Below, piece after piece: positions 8,288 to 16,060 of a stretch of 64,000 nucleotides of DNA. Source of the stretch: Candidatus Flexicrinis proximus (lineage in GTDB: Bacteria > Chloroflexota > Anaerolineae > Aggregatilineales > Phototrophicaceae); NCBI GenBank assembly GCA_016712885.1, contig JADJQF010000034.1, positions 80,990 to 144,989 of the forward strand, written 5' to 3'. The translations under genes were made by a program, and so were the position numbers. The notes under the pieces are model-generated. The model searched no databases and was not told the DNA's origin. It was given only the letters and a program-made list of their open reading frames with translations. The number at the start of each line of letters is the position of its first letter. The stretch's first letter is position 1.

Positions 8288-9217
8288 ATGGCCAACCCGC
8301 AGGCGAATATTACGCTTGCGTGCGACGCCCAGTCGAATACCGGGCGCGTACGTGAGAACAATGAGGATTCGGTTCTGCTGTGGTCGCGTGAACACGTGGC
8401 GTTGGCGGTTGTTGCCGATGGCATGGGTGGCGCTGTCGCAGGCGAAGAAGCCAGCCGGATCGCAGTTCAGACCATCTACCAGACCTTGCTAACGGCTGAG
8501 ATGCAGACCGCGCTTAGTGATGATTCCCTTGCGCCGCAGGATGTTGGGAGCCGCCTTAAATCCGTCATATCTCAGGCCAACCGCGCCATTGTCCGTCAAT
8601 CGGATCAGCACCCGCACCTACGTGGCATGGGAACGACCGTAACATCCGTGTTCGTCCAGGGGACGCACGCCGTTGTCGGCCACGTCGGGGACAGCCGCGC
8701 CTACCTCATTCAGGGCGACACCGGCAATATCGAGCAGATTACCGTCGACCACAGTTTTGTCGAAGCGATGGTCATGGCAGGGCATATCACTCGCGCCGAG
8801 GCCGAAGACCATCCGATGCGCAATATCCTGTACCGTGCACTCGGCCAGTCGCTCGAATTGGACATCGACGTTTACGATGTCGATCTCCAGGTCGGCGACC
8901 GACTCGTTCTCTGCTCTGATGGACTGACCCTTCACGTCCGGCCGTACGAGATCGCTGAAATCACGCTGAACGCGGACTCGCCTGAGGCGACCGGCAAGCA
9001 GTTGATTGACTTGGCGAATGTACGCGGCGGCAAGGATAACGTTAGCGTTATCGTGATCGCGGTAGAAGCCAATCTGGACGGCAGCACCGCGCGCAATTCC
9101 AAGGTCGTGATGCGTGGGCGTCAGCACACCGGCGCGTGGCTGGGGCCGGACTCGGCGTTTGCCTCGTCAGAGTCGAGCTACCCCGTCCATCTCGACGACC
9201 CGGATCCCGTGCCCTGA
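8288..9217 (+). CDS. PP2C-family serine/threonine phosphatase (PrpC/Stp-like)
   Basis: 309 residues. Metal-binding motifs of bacterial PP2C are all present: RENNEDSVLLW near the N-terminus, VADGMGGAVAGEEAS, GMGTTVTSVFV, VGHVGDSRAYLI, LVLCSDGLT and GGKDNVSVIVIAV. The catalytic domain fills about residues 8-245; the last ~60 residues are low-complexity, Ser/Pro-rich and probably disordered. It removes phosphate from Ser/Thr and likely opposes the divergent kinase at 6984-8111, with which it shares a ~176-bp control region. A hairpin terminator follows the stop. Confidence 0.93.
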   Translation: MANPQANITLACDAQSNTGRVRENNEDSVLLWSREHVALAVVADGMGGAVAGEEASRIAVQTIYQTLLTAEMQTALSDDSLAPQDVGSRLKSVISQANRAIVRQSDQHPHLRGMGTTVTSVFVQGTHAVVGHVGDSRAYLIQGDTGNIEQITVDHSFVEAMVMAGHITRAEAEDHPMRNILYRALGQSLELDIDVYDVDLQVGDRLVLCSDGLTLHVRPYEIAEITLNADSPEATGKQLIDLANVRGGKDNVSVIVIAVEANLDGSTARNSKVVMRGRQHTGAWLGPDSAFASSESSYPVHLDDPDPVP

Positions 9218-9254
9218 CTCTCCCGCTCCAGCCGACGGTATAGGGTTCGGCTAT

Positions 9255-9274
9255 GCCCCTAATCAGGGGCTTTT
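9255..9274 (+). terminator. Rho-independent terminator after the PP2C gene
   Basis: Stem GCCCCT (9255-9260) with AGGGGC (9265-9270), loop AATC, followed by TTTT. Confidence 0.75.
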
Positions 9275-9310
9275 ACGGCAATTTCTCATGTGCTAGACTA
9301 TCCATTAAAT

Positions 9311-9382
9311 TGGGGAGTCGCCAAGTGGTAAGGCAGCGGACTTTGGATCCGCTATTCGTTGGTTCGAATCCAGCCTCCCCAG
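9311..9382 (+). tRNA. tRNA-Gln (anticodon TTG)
   Basis: 72 bases folding as a cloverleaf: acceptor stem TGGGGAG (9311-9317) with CTCCCCA (9375-9381) and discriminator G; D-arm containing AAGTGGTAAGGC; anticodon stem GCGGA/TCCGC with loop CTTTGGA, anticodon TTG at 9343-9345; T-arm GTTGG TTCGAAT CCAGC. The TGG start of the acceptor and the TTG anticodon fit glutamine. No CCA is encoded. A strong terminator lies 34 bases downstream. Confidence 0.95.
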
Positions 9383-9416
9383 CTCCCGTGGAGCCCGCCT
9401 GAACGGTCTCTACCCG

Positions 9417-9448
9417 AAGCGGCAGATTGACATCTGCCGCTTTTTGTT
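9417..9448 (+). terminator. Rho-independent terminator after tRNA-Gln
   Basis: Perfect 11-bp stem AAGCGGCAGAT (9417-9427) with ATCTGCCGCTT (9432-9442), loop TGAC, and a T-rich tail (TTTTTGTTT). Confidence 0.9.
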
Positions 9449-9514
9449 TGCCCATTTTCCGCACATTTCCCGGTCTCGCGCAGCTGATCGCGTAACTCAG
9501 AGTGGTGTTGCCCC

Positions 9515-9652
9515 GATAAAATGGTTCATCCGCAATTCATGTGAGATATTGAGCGGGATTGACGCTCAGTTCTATGACTTCTAGCATAGTGGCACACGCT
9601 TCGCTTGTGCCGCCGATCGCGCTCACATAAATTGCGGAAGACCCGATAAAAT
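9515..9652. mobile_element. MITE-like element (122 bp) with 8-bp target duplication
   Basis: Two 23-bp terminal inverted repeats, 9523-9545 and 9622-9644, match at 20 of 23 positions (inner core CCGCAATTCATGTGAG against CTCACATAAATTGCGG), begin with GG and end with CC. They are bounded exactly by the 8-bp direct repeat GATAAAAT (9515-9522 and 9645-9652). The 76-bp interior has no coding potential. An 8-bp duplication with GG-starting terminal repeats of this size fits ISL3-type transposition (family knowledge), so the element was probably moved in trans by such a transposase. Confidence 0.75.
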
Positions 9653-9687
9653 AGAGTAACAATGGCTCCAAGTGAATGGATTGTACA

Positions 9688-9777
9688 ATGGATCATCACG
9701 AGGAGAACGAGAAGAGGGGACGACCGGGTTCGTTTAGTGAAGCCTACAAGCGCGAAGCGGTCGCACAGGCGGTCTGA
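9688..9777 (+). pseudogene. Transposase OrfA N-terminal remnant (IS3-like)
   Basis: A 29-codon open frame starting ATG-GAT-CAT and ending TGA. The segment KRGRPGSFSEAYKREAV resembles the beginning of IS3-family OrfA helix-turn-helix proteins (consensus around RPRFSEEFKREAV). The rest of the transposase is missing: sequence right after the stop belongs to a GH78 C-terminus. It is therefore a truncated insertion-sequence end. The identification rests on a short match, so family assignment is tentative. Confidence 0.55.
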
Positions 9778-10214
9778 CCCATGCGAACACTCGCCACCTC
9801 ACGCCCTACGGCCTTGTCGAGTGCCAGTGGGAGGTGGCGACTGGGCAGTTCGCGGTGTCCGTCGTCGTACCGCCGAACACTACGGCACAAGTCTGGTTGC
9901 CGGGGAGCGGTACAGATCCGATTGAAGTCGGTTCCGGTCAATGGCGCTGGTCGGTACCCTACGAAAACCGGGAGTACAGGACGATATTCACGCTGGACGA
10001 CCGCGTGGGCGACATCATGAGCGACCCAACATCGTATGACGCTGTTCGCCAGACTCTTACCCGGATGGGTGTGCCGAGTTTCTTGTTCGCCGTGATGGAG
10101 GGCGAACGCGGTTCCACGCTGCGGCAAGTGCTGTCGCTGATCGGGTCACCGCTGCCGCTGGAGACAGCGCTCATCACCGCCCTTGCCAATGTTGCACGGC
10201 GGGCCAACCTGTAG
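9778..10214 (+). pseudogene. Truncated GH78 alpha-L-rhamnosidase, C-terminal remnant
   Basis: Open frame reading from about 9780 (HANTRHLTPYGLVECQW) to the stop at 10212-10214, with no proper start. It carries the C-terminal beta-sandwich pattern of GH78 rhamnosidases: WEVATGQFAVSVVVPPNTTA, then VWLPG and WSVPYE, compare VFEYTLIVPANTTA in the intact GH78 at 18684-21422. A ~75-residue helical tail follows (TLDDRVGDIMSDPTSYDAV and beyond). The catalytic (alpha/alpha)6 domain is gone; the transposase remnant abuts its broken end, so transposition probably deleted the front. If translated from the internal GTG at 9834 it would give a 126-residue protein of doubtful use. Confidence 0.7.
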
Positions 10215-10229
10215 AAAGCGAAAACGATT

Positions 10230-11195
10230 ATGCTCATTGAGACCATCAAGCTGTACGAAAATCGCGACGATGTGACACTCACCACGTACGTACTGGCGGA
10301 CTCGCGCGAGATGCTGAACGGCAAGAAGCGCCCTGGCGTTCTGGTTTGCCCTGGCGGCGCATATCTTGGCTGCTCGGATCGCGAAGCCGAACCGGTCGCC
10401 CTGCGCTTTGCCGCCATGGGCTACCATGCCTTCGTGCTGCGCTATTCCACGTACTTTAGCGGGCCATTCGGGGGACTTCCAGATGCCTCCACAATGGAAC
10501 CCAATCCGAACAGCGTGCACCCTGCCCCGGTGCGTGACATCGGCAAAGCCTTCCTGACGCTGCACACCCATGCCGACCGGTGGCTGCTCGACACCAGCAA
10601 GATCGCGATCTGTGGCTTCTCCGCCGGCGGCCACAACTGCGCCATGTACTCGGTTTACTGGAATCAGCCGCTCATTTATGAGCACTTTGGCCAGAATCCG
10701 GATGTATTCAAACCCGCTGCCTCCATTCTAGGGTATGCGCTTTGTGACTATCGGCTGATGTTCGGCCGAATCACCGACCGTACCGCCCAGCAGGTTTCGG
10801 ATGCGGCCAGCATCGCATTTCTGGGAACGACCGCCCCTTCAGCAGAGCTGCTGGAACGGGTCAGCCCAGTGCTGCATGTGTCTGAGCATACCCCACCGAC
10901 CTTCTTGTGGGCGACCGCTGCCGATGCGCTCGTTCCCGTCGAACATACGACGCTTATGGCGACCGCGCTGGCCGTGGCGGATGTCCCCTTTGAGGTGCAC
11001 ATCTTTGAGCAGGGGCAGCATGGCTTGAGCCTTGCGAACCAGGCGACGGCGGGATCCATGCTGGAAATCGAGACGGATGCAGCCCGCTGGGTCGATCTGG
11101 CCGAGGCATGGCTCAAAAAACGTTTTGCGCTCGAGGTTCCACCCAAACCCGCATGGATGATGGATTTGGATGCGGCCGCAAACCCGTTACAGTAA
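10230..11195 (+). CDS. Alpha/beta-hydrolase, carbohydrate acetylesterase-like
   Basis: 321 residues, cytosolic. It has the features of the BD-FAE/acetylxylan-esterase-like hydrolases: an oxyanion strand VLVCPGGAYLGCSDREAEP near residues 34-52, nucleophile motif GFSAGGH (~residue 132), an acid in ATAADALVPVEHT (~230) and the histidine in EQGQHGLSL (~265). Such enzymes remove acetyl or other acyl groups from sugars and plant polysaccharides. It stands 15 bases after the GH78 remnant and 40 bases before a GH39 gene, so it likely de-esterifies substrates for the glycosidases. Confidence 0.85.
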   Translation: MLIETIKLYENRDDVTLTTYVLADSREMLNGKKRPGVLVCPGGAYLGCSDREAEPVALRFAAMGYHAFVLRYSTYFSGPFGGLPDASTMEPNPNSVHPAPVRDIGKAFLTLHTHADRWLLDTSKIAICGFSAGGHNCAMYSVYWNQPLIYEHFGQNPDVFKPAASILGYALCDYRLMFGRITDRTAQQVSDAASIAFLGTTAPSAELLERVSPVLHVSEHTPPTFLWATAADALVPVEHTTLMATALAVADVPFEVHIFEQGQHGLSLANQATAGSMLEIETDAARWVDLAEAWLKKRFALEVPPKPAWMMDLDAAANPLQ

Positions 11196-11235
11196 CAAGG
11201 TCGCGTCGGATGCGCGTGCAGATTAGGAGCGTGGG

Positions 11236-12720
11236 ATGATCAAATTTGAAGTTGATGCTGCAAGTTCCGGAAGCCCGTTTCCGCATTTCTGGGAGTTATG
11301 CGTAGGAAGTTGCCACGCCGTGATGGGCCTGCGATCCGACTGGCGCGAGCAGTTGGAGAAGGCACACCGCGACCTGGGTTTCCGCTATGTGCGGTTTCAC
11401 GGCTTGCTCGATGATGATATGAGTGTCTGCATGCGCGACTCGGCGGTATTTTCGGGTGACGGTAAAGGTGGCCTGCGCTACTGCTTCTTCAATATCGACT
11501 CCATTTTCGACTTCCTGCTCACGATCGGAATGAAACCGTTCATCGAACTTGGGTTCATGCCGTCTGTCCTTGCATCGGGTACGACCACTTGTTTTCACTA
11601 CCGCGCCAACGTCACGCCCCCGGCGCATTACGAGGAGTGGGGAGGGTTGATCAAAGCCCTCACACAACATCTCGTTGACCGCTACGGGCTTGAAGAAGTG
11701 CGAACCTGGTTCTTCGAAGTTTGGAACGAACCCAACCTCAAGTACTTCTGGGCAGGTAGTCAGCAAGAGTACTTCAGCCTGTACGAGCATGCGGTGCGTG
11801 CGATCAAGAGCGTGGACGGTCAACTCCGGGTTGGCGGCCCCGCGACATCGATCAATGCGTGGATCCCCGATATGCTCGAGTTCTGCCGACGGGCCGGTGT
11901 GCCGATCGACTTCCTCTCGACGCATCACTATCCCACCGATGATCCGCTGTGGAGACGCAGCGACCTGACGATCGAGCAGTTCTTCACGGAGTTCGCGCAT
12001 GAGATGGGCAAGTACCAGCGCGGCGTTCTGCGCGACATGACCGCGCGCACACGTGAGCAAGCAGGGACTATGCCCCTCTATTACACCGAGTGGAACACCT
12101 CTGCCATACTTCCTGACCGTGTCCACGACGATCCCTATTCGGCCGCATTGGTCGCCAAGACGATCGCAGACAACGATGGACTTGTCGACGGCTATGCGTT
12201 CTGGACGTTTTCCGATCTGTTCGAAGAAGGCGGGCAGTTTGCCGAACCGTTTCACGGTGGTTTCGGGCTGCAGACGATCCACGGCATTCCCAAACCAACC
12301 TACCGCGTATTCGAGATGCTTCACGCGCTGGGAGATCGACGGGTCGCTGTGACCGGCGGCGAAGGCTCAACAGTAGAACTCCTGGCAGTTCGGGGCGAGA
12401 CTACGCTGACCCTGCTCGCATACAATCACAACATCCCCGGTGGCGCAATCGAGGCCGAATTGGTTGCGGTTTCGGTGAAAGGCGTGTCATCCGATCGTCC
12501 GGTATCTGTCTCGCGAATTGACGCGGAGAGCGCAAATGCGAAGCAGCGCTGGATCGATCTAGGTAGCCCGGATTACCCAACGGTTGCTCAGTTGAGGGAA
12601 CTAGAACAGGCCTCCAGACCGATCGCCAACGCGCTGCAACCAGCATATACCGCCGCTGAATCTGCGGTTTCGTTTACGCTTCCACCACACGGGGTGGCAT
12701 GTCTGACGTTTGAACTGTAA
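11236..12720 (+). CDS. Glycoside hydrolase family 39 (beta-xylosidase-like)
   Basis: 494 residues, no signal peptide, so probably cytoplasmic. The TIM-barrel shows the GH39 acid/base motif FFEVWNEPN (E165) and the nucleophile motif LYYTEWNTS (E285); HYPTDDPLW lies between. After the barrel (from ~residue 385) comes the small beta-sandwich typical of GH39. Known family activities are beta-xylosidase and alpha-L-iduronidase; a retaining beta-xylosidase or related activity is most likely here but not proven. Preceded by AGGAGCGTGGG, which may serve as ribosome binding site. Lies in a co-directional run with an esterase and a GH1 enzyme. Confidence 0.87.
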   Translation: MIKFEVDAASSGSPFPHFWELCVGSCHAVMGLRSDWREQLEKAHRDLGFRYVRFHGLLDDDMSVCMRDSAVFSGDGKGGLRYCFFNIDSIFDFLLTIGMKPFIELGFMPSVLASGTTTCFHYRANVTPPAHYEEWGGLIKALTQHLVDRYGLEEVRTWFFEVWNEPNLKYFWAGSQQEYFSLYEHAVRAIKSVDGQLRVGGPATSINAWIPDMLEFCRRAGVPIDFLSTHHYPTDDPLWRRSDLTIEQFFTEFAHEMGKYQRGVLRDMTARTREQAGTMPLYYTEWNTSAILPDRVHDDPYSAALVAKTIADNDGLVDGYAFWTFSDLFEEGGQFAEPFHGGFGLQTIHGIPKPTYRVFEMLHALGDRRVAVTGGEGSTVELLAVRGETTLTLLAYNHNIPGGAIEAELVAVSVKGVSSDRPVSVSRIDAESANAKQRWIDLGSPDYPTVAQLRELEQASRPIANALQPAYTAAESAVSFTLPPHGVACLTFEL

Positions 12721-12768
12721 TACGTCAGTCCTGCCTGAACGGTGGCACAAACAGGAGAGTACTTAAGC

Positions 12769-13998
12769 ATGGATTTCCAATTTCCAGAACAATTCCTTTG
12801 GGGCGCAGCCACTGCGGCTCATCAGGTAGAGGGAAATAACGTCAATTCTGAGAGCTGGGTGCTGGAACACCTGCCCGGAACCATCTACGCCGAACCGTCT
12901 GGCGATGCGTGCGATCACTATCATCGGTATCCGGCCGACATCGCGCTGCTGGCGGATCTCGGGTTCAAGGCCTATCGCTTTTCGATCGAATGGTCGAGAG
13001 TCGAGCCGGAGGAGGGCGAGTTTTCCTACGCCAGTTTAGAGCATTACCGCCGGATGCTGGCAGCCTGCCATGAGCACGGCATCACCCCGGTCGTGACCTA
13101 TCACCACTTCACGTCTCCCCGCTGGCTTCTCCGCTACGGGGGGTGGTTGGATGCGAAGACGCCCGAGCGATTCGCGCGTTACTGCGAGCGTGTTACGCGG
13201 CATGTCGGCGATCTGTTCAACATCGGATGTACGCTGAACGAGCCGAATATCGCGGTGCTGCTGTCGAAAATTCTGCCGTTTAACCCGGCGAGCGGTGATT
13301 GGTGGACTGCCGCTGCCCAGGCCTTTGGCGTTTCCACCGATCGATTGGGAGTGTTCCAGTTTGTCGCAAGCCCCGAAGCGCGCGAGGTCATGCTCGCCGC
13401 CCACCGCCAGGGGTACGACGCCATCAAAGCCGTACGAGGCGACATTTCGCTGGGTCTCACGCTCGCGCTGCCCGATATTCAGCGGGCGGCCGGTGGTGAA
13501 CAGCGCGCGGCGGAGTTTCGGCGTGATCTTGCCGACACCTACCTTGAGCGTCTGCATCAGGATGATTTCGTCGGCGTCCAAAACTATGGCCGCATGGTCG
13601 TCGGTCCGGACGGGCTCGTTCCTCCCAGCGCGGATGTCGAGAAGAACCAGATGGGCGAGGAATTCTATCCGGAGGGCCTCGAAGGCGCTGTCCGTTACGC
13701 GGCCCAGGTCGCGGGCATACCTGTCTATGTGACAGAGAACGGGCTGTCGTCCACTGATGACTCCCGCCGTGTCGAGTACTTCAGGCGCGCCCTCGAAAGT
13801 ATCGCCAACTGCCTGCACTCGGGTGTCGACGTACGCGGATATTTCGCGTGGTCGGCGTTCGATAATTTCGAGTGGGTGAGCGGCTATCGCCCTCGTTTCG
13901 GCATCATCGCAGTTGACCGTGATACCCAGGAGCGAACCCCGAAACCGAGTGCGCATTGGCTGGGTGCTGTCGCGCGGGTCAATCGCCTTCAGGGCTGA
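12769..13998 (+). CDS. Glycoside hydrolase family 1 (beta-glucosidase/galactosidase)
   Basis: 409 residues from the ATG at 12769, which has AGGAG upstream; a GTG at 12742 lacks one. GH1 signatures are complete: FLWGAATAAHQVEG at the N-terminus, acid/base TLNEPN (E158), nucleophile YVTENGLSS (E323), and FAWSAFDNFEWVSGY forming the aglycone side. It is a retaining TIM-barrel enzyme releasing terminal beta-glucose, galactose or similar from oligosaccharides inside the cell. It is somewhat shorter than the usual ~450 residues. The gene ends the esterase-GH39-GH1 run and is convergent with the second sugar importer. Confidence 0.92.
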   Translation: MDFQFPEQFLWGAATAAHQVEGNNVNSESWVLEHLPGTIYAEPSGDACDHYHRYPADIALLADLGFKAYRFSIEWSRVEPEEGEFSYASLEHYRRMLAACHEHGITPVVTYHHFTSPRWLLRYGGWLDAKTPERFARYCERVTRHVGDLFNIGCTLNEPNIAVLLSKILPFNPASGDWWTAAAQAFGVSTDRLGVFQFVASPEAREVMLAAHRQGYDAIKAVRGDISLGLTLALPDIQRAAGGEQRAAEFRRDLADTYLERLHQDDFVGVQNYGRMVVGPDGLVPPSADVEKNQMGEEFYPEGLEGAVRYAAQVAGIPVYVTENGLSSTDDSRRVEYFRRALESIANCLHSGVDVRGYFAWSAFDNFEWVSGYRPRFGIIAVDRDTQERTPKPSAHWLGAVARVNRLQG

Positions 13999-14152
13999 TG
14001 CCAGAAATCAGCCGTCGCTATCACGGTGGACAATACCGACGCGTCAGTCTCTGTAAAGAATTGTTGTGCGAAATCGTCCACATGGGTTCATCCTCCGTGA
14101 GCCTGATTCGCTAGGTCGCCGCAGATTCGCATCCGGTCAGTCCCGGCAGGCA

Positions 14153-14246
14153 TTTGCACTCCTGAGCCTCGCAGGGATGCAAACCCTGCTGGATTTGGGG
14201 TGTAACCCCAAGTGATCCATAACTCATGCTGAATGCATAACCGCCT
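14153..14246 (+). repeat. Structured intergenic repeat, copy R2 (degenerate)
   Basis: Begins TTTGCACTCCTG like other copies. Two hairpins are visible: GCAGGG/CCCTGC (14171-14189) and the perfect TTGGGGT/ACCCCAA with loop GTA (14195-14211). It ends near GAATGCATAACCGCC. Sequence of the arms differs from the other copies while pairing is kept. It lies between convergent genes. Confidence 0.6.
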
Positions 14247-15083
14247 TTACCCTTTGATCGCGCCGGCGGTCATGCCAGAGACAATCTGCCGCTGGAAGAA
14301 CATGAACATGATCAGCGGCGGGATGGTGATGACCACCACATTGGCAAACAGCAGGTTCCACCTCGAATTGAACTGGCTGATGTAGCTGTACATGGTCAGC
14401 TGAACGGTCACGTTCTGTGCGCCGGGCAGGAAGTATAAGGGGCCGACGAAATCGTTGTAGATCGCCACCGACGAGACGACGATGACCGTCACGACTGCGG
14501 GCTTCAGCAGCGGCAGGATCACGCGGAAGAACAGCTGCAGCGGCGTTGCCCCGTCGATGATCGCCGCCTCGTCGATTTCACGGGGGATACTTCCCATGAA
14601 CGAGCGGAAAACCAGAGTCGAAAACGGCAGAGTAAATGCCACCTCCACCATGATCAGGCCGATCATGGTCCGGTATAGGCCGATCTCCTGCAGCACGAAA
14701 ATCGTGGGGACAACTGCCGGGGGAATGATCAGCCCTGCGAGCATGACCGAGTTGACGGTCGATGCCACCCGGTCGCGCCGCCGCTGCATCACAAAAGCGA
14801 TGAGTGCGGAAAGCAGCACGATCAGCGTGATCGAGCCAACGGTGAGAACCGTGCTGTTGAACAGAGCGAGGAACATGCGCCCGTCGCCGAATTCGAGGAC
14901 TTGTCGGATATTGTCGAACAACAGGAATTCGCTCGGCAGAGAGAATTGGAACATCGCCGCTTCAGGGCCGGGCTTGGATGCCGTCAGGAAGATGAAGATG
15001 AACGGCACGATAAAGATGATGCCAAAGACGACCAGTGCGATCCCATCGAGCCAGTTACGGGCGAAGAATTTGCGCAGTGTCAT
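14247..15083 (-). CDS. Sugar ABC transporter permease, MalG type (importer 2)
   Basis: 278-residue membrane protein of the CUT1 family with six predicted helices. The EAA loop reads EIDEAAIIDGATPLQLFFRV (~residues 173-192), followed by ILPLLKPAVVTVIVV. The C-terminus QRQIVSGMTAGAIKG is typical of MalG-like proteins. Its start overlaps the upstream permease stop by four bases. Last gene of an operon starting with a LacI regulator or the binding protein SBP2. Confidence 0.9.
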   Translation of the reverse strand: MTLRKFFARNWLDGIALVVFGIIFIVPFIFIFLTASKPGPEAAMFQFSLPSEFLLFDNIRQVLEFGDGRMFLALFNSTVLTVGSITLIVLLSALIAFVMQRRRDRVASTVNSVMLAGLIIPPAVVPTIFVLQEIGLYRTMIGLIMVEVAFTLPFSTLVFRSFMGSIPREIDEAAIIDGATPLQLFFRVILPLLKPAVVTVIVVSSVAIYNDFVGPLYFLPGAQNVTVQLTMYSYISQFNSRWNLLFANVVVITIPPLIMFMFFQRQIVSGMTAGAIKG

Positions 15084-15982
15084 AGTTCGAGTTCCCTACG
15101 ATTAAAGAAGCGCATCAAGGGATAGACGATGATCGTCACAAGGATGAACAATATCACGTTACCCGCGGTCGACAGACCGTAAAACCCGGCCTGGTACTGC
15201 TTGTAGATCACGGAGGTGAGGACATCCGACGCGAACCCCGGGCCGCCGCGCGTCATCGTCCAGATCAGGTCGAATGTCCGTAGGCCGCCGATGAACGACA
15301 GGATAATCACGGTAAACGACGCATTGCGGGCGAGCGGCAGGATGACGTGTCGGAACTTGACCCACGTACCGCCTTCAATCATCGCCGCGTCGAAGTAATC
15401 GAGCGGGATAGACAGGATCCCCGCGATGAAGATCACCATCGCGATACCGATCCCCTTCCACACGTCGACGAAGGCCACCGAAAAAAGGGCTAATCCCGGA
15501 TTCCCCAGCCAGTCTGGCTTCCCCAGCCCTAACGCCCCCAAAACGGTATTGATCAACCCAACCGACGGTTGCATTAAGGCGCCAAAGGTGATTCCAACGG
15601 CGACCGTGCTGACGAGTACCGGGAAGAAGATGATTCCTCTGAACAGGGCTTTCATCCGGATACTTGAAGTGAGCAGCACCGCGAGCGGTAGAGCGATAAT
15701 CACTTTAAGCCCGCTGGTCAAAACGGCATAAATGAAGGTGTTGCGCAGGCCGGCGGTCAGCTGAGGATCGGCAAAGAAGCGTTCATAATTATCGAATCCG
15801 ATAAAGGTGGCGTCGAAAAGTGTCCAACGTGTCAGACTGAAGTAGAACGATAGGACCGTTGGCGCGAGGAAGAAGACGCTGAACACGATGGCTGCCGGAA
15901 TGTAGAACCAGCGAGGATACATGCGGAGAACTGTCTGCGGCTGCGTGTTGTAGATCAAAGGACCACTCCCGTAGGGCTGCAA
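15080..15982 (-). CDS. Sugar ABC transporter permease, MalF type (importer 2)
   Basis: 300-residue inner-membrane protein with about six helices. The EAA-like loop is seen around DYFDAAMIEGGTWVKFRHVI (~residues 197-216), then ILPLARNASFTVIIL. It forms the heterodimeric channel with the MalG-type subunit encoded next (4-nt overlap). The start could lie a few codons downstream; MYPRWFYIPAAIVFSVFF opens the first helix. No ATPase gene is adjacent. The substrate is probably a rhamnose- or xylose-containing sugar in view of the neighbouring GH78, GH39 and GH1 genes, which is inference. Confidence 0.87.
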   Translation of the reverse strand: MQPYGSGPLIYNTQPQTVLRMYPRWFYIPAAIVFSVFFLAPTVLSFYFSLTRWTLFDATFIGFDNYERFFADPQLTAGLRNTFIYAVLTSGLKVIIALPLAVLLTSSIRMKALFRGIIFFPVLVSTVAVGITFGALMQPSVGLINTVLGALGLGKPDWLGNPGLALFSVAFVDVWKGIGIAMVIFIAGILSIPLDYFDAAMIEGGTWVKFRHVILPLARNASFTVIILSFIGGLRTFDLIWTMTRGGPGFASDVLTSVIYKQYQAGFYGLSTAGNVILFILVTIIVYPLMRFFNRRELEL

Positions 15983-15997
15983 ATAAGTTCGACGCGC

Positions 15998-16027
15998 CGA
16001 AGGGCCGACCGTGAGGCCAGCCCTTCG
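15998..16027 (-). promoter_or_regulatory. Hairpin between SBP2 and permease genes
   Basis: Stem CGAAGGGC (15998-16005) with GCCCTTCG (16020-16027), inside the short gap after the binding-protein gene. No T-run, so it may stabilise the SBP mRNA end or reduce read-through into the permeases. Confidence 0.6.
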
Positions 16028-16060
16028 TACATATCGGAGACACTGGGTCTCGTGGAGAGT

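Noticed and set aside
9454..9690. tRNA-linked integrative element at tRNA-Gln
   Set aside because: A tRNA next to mobile remnants suggested an attachment site, but no repeat of the tRNA 3' end and no integrase were found nearby.
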